Assembly: GCA_023392395.1 (NCBI GenBank)
Contig: JAEVZE010000402.1
Span: 1 to 9,098, forward strand
DNA: 9,098 nucleotides
Reading direction: 5' to 3'
DNA from: Bacillota bacterium
GTDB taxonomy: Bacteria; Bacillota; Clostridia; Christensenellales; Aristaeellaceae
Part shown: positions 6,900-9,098 of the stretch, in pieces
Layout of the letters: every line of letters begins with the position of its first letter
How positions within the stretch are numbered: position 1 is the first letter of the stretch
Made by a program: the position numbers and the translations under genes
The notes under the pieces: model-generated
Told to the model about the DNA's origin: nothing
The model's input: only the letters and a program-made list of their open reading frames with translations
The model's database searches: none

Positions 6900-7475
6900 T
6901 TATTCCAAATACCGAATATAGTACAGCTCTACGACGAAGATCGATTGCACCCCCGCATCTCCCGGCTGAATGACGACGGATGCGTACCGGTTTTTGTCCG
7001 CCTCGCCCTCTATCTCGAAAAAGTGCTCTGGCACGATCGGCTTCCAGGCGCCGTCCACATTCTCATACAGCGCCTGCCACACGTTGCTGTCAAAGACCAT
7101 GTCCGGTTCGAAGGTCTGCACCGCGTCCTCTGCCACGCCGCCGCAGGCGCCGCCCCCGTTCTTCAATGCGTAGGCGCCGGGCGCGTCGCCGTCCTGATAC
7201 AGGTGCATCCCGCAGAGCACGCCGTCCCGGAATCCCGCCTTGATGCCATTTTTATACATCTTGAACCAGTGGTTGCTCTCAGGATCGAGCGGCGCTCCCA
7301 GCACCCGCTCCGCGTCCTCTTGGCTCATGCCGAGCCAGAGCGTCTGGTTGGTGTCCATTCGCACGACCGACACCATGTCGATGTTTTCCGTCGGAAAGGA
7401 CAGGCCGGTCTCACACGAGGCGAACGGCGTCGCCAAGAGTGCTGCCATGAGCGCAAAGAGCAATGTTCTCTTCAC
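6900..7475 (-). CDS. Secreted or lipoprotein-like protein of unknown function
   Basis: I do not recognise a named family. The 191-residue product begins with a signal peptide: basic MKR, a hydrophobic run LLFALMAALLATPF, then ASC with Cys21. The FASC site is a weak lipobox (Phe where Leu/Val/Ile is usual), so it could be a lipoprotein or a signal-peptidase I substrate. The mature part has WLGMSQEDAERVLGAP (47-62), a pattern seen in SmpA/BamE- and beta-lactamase-inhibitor-like small exported domains; this is resemblance only. Two further cysteines (89, 111) could form a disulfide. The start is GTG 7475, with GGAGG seven bases upstream. It is transcribed alone, divergently from the traX-like gene, and converges on rplT. 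Confidence 0.8.
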   Translation of the reverse strand: MKRTLLFALMAALLATPFASCETGLSFPTENIDMVSVVRMDTNQTLWLGMSQEDAERVLGAPLDPESNHWFKMYKNGIKAGFRDGVLCGMHLYQDGDAPGAYALKNGGGACGGVAEDAVQTFEPDMVFDSNVWQALYENVDGAWKPIVPEHFFEIEGEADKNRYASVVIQPGDAGVQSIFVVELYYIRYLE

Positions 7476-7579
7476 ATTACGTCCTCCAATCCTTCCTATT
7501 ATGATTATGTTTGACGGCAGCTGATCCGGAGAGTTCCCGGAAGAGTTGGTTTTCTCGTTATTGCGCCGTCAGCTTTCCA

Positions 7580-7608
7580 TTGCGCCGTGTGGAAAAATCG
7601 CCTATAAT
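7580..7608 (+). promoter_or_regulatory. Sigma-A promoter of the traX-like gene, with repeated 10-mer over the -35 box
   Basis: TTGCGC (7580-7585) and a perfect TATAAT (7603-7608) are 17 bases apart, 35 bases ahead of the ATG. ATTGCGCCGT occurs twice, at 7560-7569 and 7579-7588, and the second copy covers the -35 box. TGACGGC (7512-7518) and GCCGTCA (7565-7571) form a distant inverted repeat enclosing TCCGG/CCGGA (7525-7529, 7537-7541). These could be regulator-binding sites in this divergent intergenic region. Confidence 0.6.
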
Positions 7609-7642
7609 AAAGTCATCGTACTTTTATGCCGAGGGTGATTGT

Positions 7643-8410
7643 ATGGCGGGCGGGCGGACGGTCAGGCTCAACACGGACACGGGATTTCTGAAACTCATCG
7701 CGATCCTCACGATGGCCATCGACCACGTGGGCGCGGCGATCCTGCCGCAATACCCGATCCTGCGGGTGATCGGGCGCATCGCCTTCCCCATCTTCGCGTA
7801 CTCTCTGGCGGTGGGCTGCGTGTACACCCATGACATGCGCAGGTACGTTTTGCGCATGCTGTTGCTGGCACTGATCTCCCAACCGTTTTACGTATTGGGG
7901 CTCAACCACACCACGCCGGCAATGGACGCCATGCAGTTCAATGTGGACCCCTTGCGCAGCGCACTCTCCTGGTACATCCAGAGCTGGAACCGCCCCAGCA
8001 TTATGCTGTCGCTGGTGGCCGGGCTGCTGCTCATCTGGTGTTTCAAGGACAAGAAGTACGCGCTGGCGGCGGTGTTCACCGCGGTGATCCTATACTTCCA
8101 GGGGTATCTGGACTACGGCTGGCGAGGCATCGCGCTGATGCTGCTGTTCTACGCGTTCCTTGAGAACCCGGGTGCCTCTTTCCTCTGGATGCTGGGCTTC
8201 ATGCTGTGGTGGGGCGTGACCGGAGGCGGCAGCTATCAGATCGGCCCGGTCCGCTTTGGCACGCAGACGTTCGCGATCCTGTCGCTGCCGCTGATCTACC
8301 TGCCTACCCGGACAAACCTGAAGTTGCCCAAGTGGTTTTTCTACCTGTTCTACCCGGCGCACCTTGCCGCGCTCTACATCGCCCAGCAGCTGCTCTCCCA
8401 CACGGCTTAA
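7643..8410 (+). CDS. TraX-family integral membrane protein
   Basis: A 255-residue polytopic membrane protein of the TraX family (Pfam TraX). The family is named for F-plasmid TraX, required for N-terminal acetylation of F-pilin; chromosomal Firmicute members have no established substrate. Family-like features are LKLIAILTMAIDHVGA (16-31) with Asp27-His28, the RVIGRIAFPIFAY segment (41-53), DYGWRG (157-162) and the C-terminal FYPAH with His240. About eight to ten hydrophobic segments are spread over the protein. ATG 7643 is chosen because GAGGGTG lies upstream at normal spacing and the TATAAT box (7603-7608) excludes the longer frame. No pilin or conjugation genes are nearby, so a role in acylating some other surface molecule is inference only. 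Confidence 0.88.
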   Translation: MAGGRTVRLNTDTGFLKLIAILTMAIDHVGAAILPQYPILRVIGRIAFPIFAYSLAVGCVYTHDMRRYVLRMLLLALISQPFYVLGLNHTTPAMDAMQFNVDPLRSALSWYIQSWNRPSIMLSLVAGLLLIWCFKDKKYALAAVFTAVILYFQGYLDYGWRGIALMLLFYAFLENPGASFLWMLGFMLWWGVTGGGSYQIGPVRFGTQTFAILSLPLIYLPTRTNLKLPKWFFYLFYPAHLAALYIAQQLLSHTA

Positions 8411-8435
8411 GCACGAATCCACCTAAGTCCTTTTT

Positions 8436-8468
8436 GCTTCCGCGTGCGTTTATAACGCATGCGGAAGC
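8436..8468 (+). terminator. Stem-loop after the traX-like gene, probable terminator
   Basis: GCTTCCGC-G-TGCGTT (8436-8450) pairs with AACGCA-T-GCGGAAGC (8454-8468), giving 15 pairs including one G-U and a three-base loop. It starts 25 bases after the stop codon. The T-run lies before the stem (TTTTT at 8431-8435) rather than after it, so it is not a canonical intrinsic terminator. It may instead stabilise the 3' end. Confidence 0.45.
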
Positions 8469-8489
8469 CTTGATCTCGCGGCAAACGTT

Positions 8490-8517
8490 TTGAATTTTAA
8501 CCACGGCGTGGTATACT
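8490..8517 (+). promoter_or_regulatory. Sigma-A promoter of the small membrane protein gene
   Basis: TTGAAT (8490-8495) and TATACT (8512-8517) are 16 bases apart, with an extended -10 TG (8509-8510). The spacer contains the palindrome CCACGGCGTGG (8501-8511), a possible operator. AGGAGGTGA follows ahead of the ATG. Confidence 0.65.
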
Positions 8518-8537
8518 AAAAGCCAGGAGGTGAGCGC

Positions 8538-8744
8538 ATGCTGTTCTTTTTTGCGCCCTTCGTCTGGATGATGGTTATCCCGGCCCTGTTTGTCGTGGTC
8601 GTGCTGGTCCGCGCGCTGTTTTGGCTGCGCTCGCTGGGCCGCCCGGCAGAGCGACACACGGATCGGCCGAATCAACCGTTCATCGAAGGCGAATTCGTAG
8701 ACGACGAAAATCAGGACAAAGCGGAGGAAGGTTCCAAGCGTTAA
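8538..8744 (+). CDS. Small single-pass membrane protein of unknown function
   Basis: The 68-residue product has a hydrophobic N-terminal segment (about 3-30) forming one membrane helix, then Arg-rich RSLGRPAERH and an acidic, soluble tail with PFIEGEFVDDE (47-57). The positive residues after the helix suggest a cytoplasmic tail. The start is well supported: an AGGAGGTGA ribosome site, seven bases from AGGAGG to ATG 8538, and a dedicated promoter. I do not recognise a characterised family. It stands alone between the traX-like gene and purA, and no terminator was seen after it. Confidence 0.8.
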   Translation: MLFFFAPFVWMMVIPALFVVVVLVRALFWLRSLGRPAERHTDRPNQPFIEGEFVDDENQDKAEEGSKR

Positions 8745-8746
8745 AA

Positions 8747-8910
8747 CCCCTTTGAGCTTTTCAACGCGTAAGTAAGATACTGCGTGAGCCAGAAATTCTC
8801 GCGAATATCCGGGTGGCCCACTGGCTGACAGTTGTTTCTTCTGCCAGGATGCGCACTGGATCCAGAGACACGTTCCCGGAGCGCGAGCTCCAGGAACGAC
8901 AAGTCCGTGT
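8747..8910 (-). pseudogene. Possible decayed small gene on the minus strand (tentative)
   Basis: The gene-free stretch 8745-8940 reads like protein on the minus strand only if the frame is changed twice. FNTDLSFLELALRERV (from about 8910) continues with SLDPVRILAEETTVSQWATRIFAR in a second frame, then returns to the first with ENFWLTQYLTYALK and a TAA at 8741-8743. The first block is strongly GC-rich at third positions, as real genes here are. No start codon sits at proper spacing from the AAGGAG near 8925, and no family is recognised. This could equally be chance in GC-rich DNA, so confidence is low. Confidence 0.25.
8871..8898. repeat. Hairpin with GCGA loop in the gene-free stretch before purA
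   Basis: CGTTCC pairs with GGAACG (8871-8876, 8893-8898) and GGAGC with GCTCC (8878-8882, 8887-8891). A single C-A mismatch separates the two stems, and the loop is GCGA, a GNRA tetraloop on the plus strand. A 10-base palindrome, CTGGATCCAG, lies just before it (8856-8865). No T-tract follows. Confidence 0.4.
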
Positions 8911-8939
8911 TGAAGGTTCGTCTCCTTCCCGTGATCCGC

Positions 8940-8968
8940 TTGAAAAATAGGCTTGAAAATGGTATAAT
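8940..8968 (+). promoter_or_regulatory. Sigma-A promoter of purA
   Basis: TTGAAA (8940-8945) and a perfect TATAAT (8963-8968) are separated by 17 bases, with an extended -10 TG (8960-8961). Transcription should begin near 8975, giving a leader of about 80 bases. Confidence 0.8.
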
Positions 8969-8978
8969 GTTCTGCAAA

Positions 8979-9017
8979 CGCCCAAAAACGTCACTTTCCC
9001 CCGAACGTTTTTGAGCG
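8979..9017 (+). promoter_or_regulatory. Leader hairpin of purA
   Basis: CAAAAACGT (8983-8991) pairs perfectly with ACGTTTTTG (9005-9013). The stem is extended by CGC/GCG after one mismatch, and the loop is 13 bases. It occupies the start of the predicted purA leader and ends 24 bases before GGAGG (9042-9046). There is no downstream T-run, so it is not a terminator. CCGAAC (9001-9006) matches the core of a PurBox but the flanks do not. Confidence 0.4.
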
Positions 9018-9054
9018 CGTGCGCGGCATTCGTTCGTAATTGGAGGGAAATTGC

Positions 9055-9098
9055 ATGGCGATCTGCGCAATTGTTGGCATCAACTGGGGCGACGAGGG
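9055..9098 (+). CDS. purA: Adenylosuccinate synthetase, 5' fragment
   Basis: The first 14 codons plus two bases run off the window. MAICAIVGINWGDEG matches the PurA N-terminus, whose (Q/N)WGDEGKG loop binds GTP and IMP. The enzyme converts IMP, aspartate and GTP to adenylosuccinate in AMP synthesis. GGAGG lies eight bases before ATG 9055, and a strong promoter with a leader hairpin is placed upstream. The identity rests on this short motif only, but the motif is highly specific. Confidence 0.85.
   Translation, partial: MAICAIVGINWGDE

Noticed and set aside
5466..8498. Identical TTTTGAATTTT upstream of infC (5466-5476) and of the small membrane protein (8488-8498)
   Set aside because: It lies at different distances from the two -10 boxes, so it is probably a chance AT-rich match, not a shared operator.
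9001..9036. PurBox pair (CCGAAC 9001-9006 and GTTCG 9032-9036) for PurR
   Set aside because: Only the cores match. The AT-rich flanks are missing, the spacing differs from the usual 16-17 bases, and the site is downstream of the transcription start.
8741..9070. Continuous 109-residue minus-strand frame across the purA promoter and start
   Set aside because: Its start overlaps purA and its N-terminal half is antisense to the promoter and leader. Only the distal part looks protein-like, and only with frame changes.

Overview
The window (9,098 bp, visibly GC-rich, with strong GGAGG-type ribosome binding sites and sigma-A-like promoters) looks like a chromosomal segment of an uncultured GC-rich Firmicute, probably a clostridial relative. 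The reasons are the infC-rpmI-rplT operon with a transcription-attenuator leader, the SfsA, TraX and PurA types, and the canonical -35/-10 boxes. That placement is inference; no rRNA or species-specific marker is present.

Layout. (1) 17-2796, plus strand: the last two genes of a sugar ABC importer, an ATPase and a permease of the MmsA/MmsB (GguA/GguB) type, overlapping by 4 bases. The binding-protein gene presumably lies upstream, outside the window. (2) 2797-3105: a gene-free stretch packed with inverted repeats and bounded by two near-identical 25-base hairpin copies. It resembles a REP/BIME- or MITE-like intergenic repeat. (3) 5377-3106, minus strand: a probable three-gene operon of a double-GNAT acetyltransferase, sfsA (broken by one frameshift as given) and thpR (2'-5' RNA ligase / cyclic phosphodiesterase family). 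(4) 5480-6870, plus strand: a strong promoter, a structured leader ending in an intrinsic terminator, then infC-rpmI-rplT (IF3, L35, L20) and a terminator. The leader fits L20-type attenuation, and the infC start may be a non-AUG codon. (5) 7475-6900, minus strand: an unrecognised secreted or lipoprotein-like protein. It is divergent from (6) 7643-8410, plus strand: a TraX-family membrane protein with its own promoter, whose -35 box lies inside one copy of a repeated 10-mer. (7) 8490-8744, plus strand: a 68-residue single-pass membrane protein with its own promoter. (8) 8745-9054: no intact gene; it holds a possible decayed minus-strand reading frame, several inverted repeats, and the purA promoter and leader hairpin. 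(9) 9055 to the end: the first 14 codons of purA.

How the genes relate. Most of this is housekeeping: sugar uptake, translation, purine synthesis and small enzymes. I see no mobile element with a transposase, no CRISPR array, no phage genes and no clear defence cluster. The observations most worth checking are the infC leader and start codon, the hairpin array at 2821-3070, the sfsA frameshift and the gene-free 8745-9054 stretch. I do not see convincing evidence of a wholly new multi-gene system.
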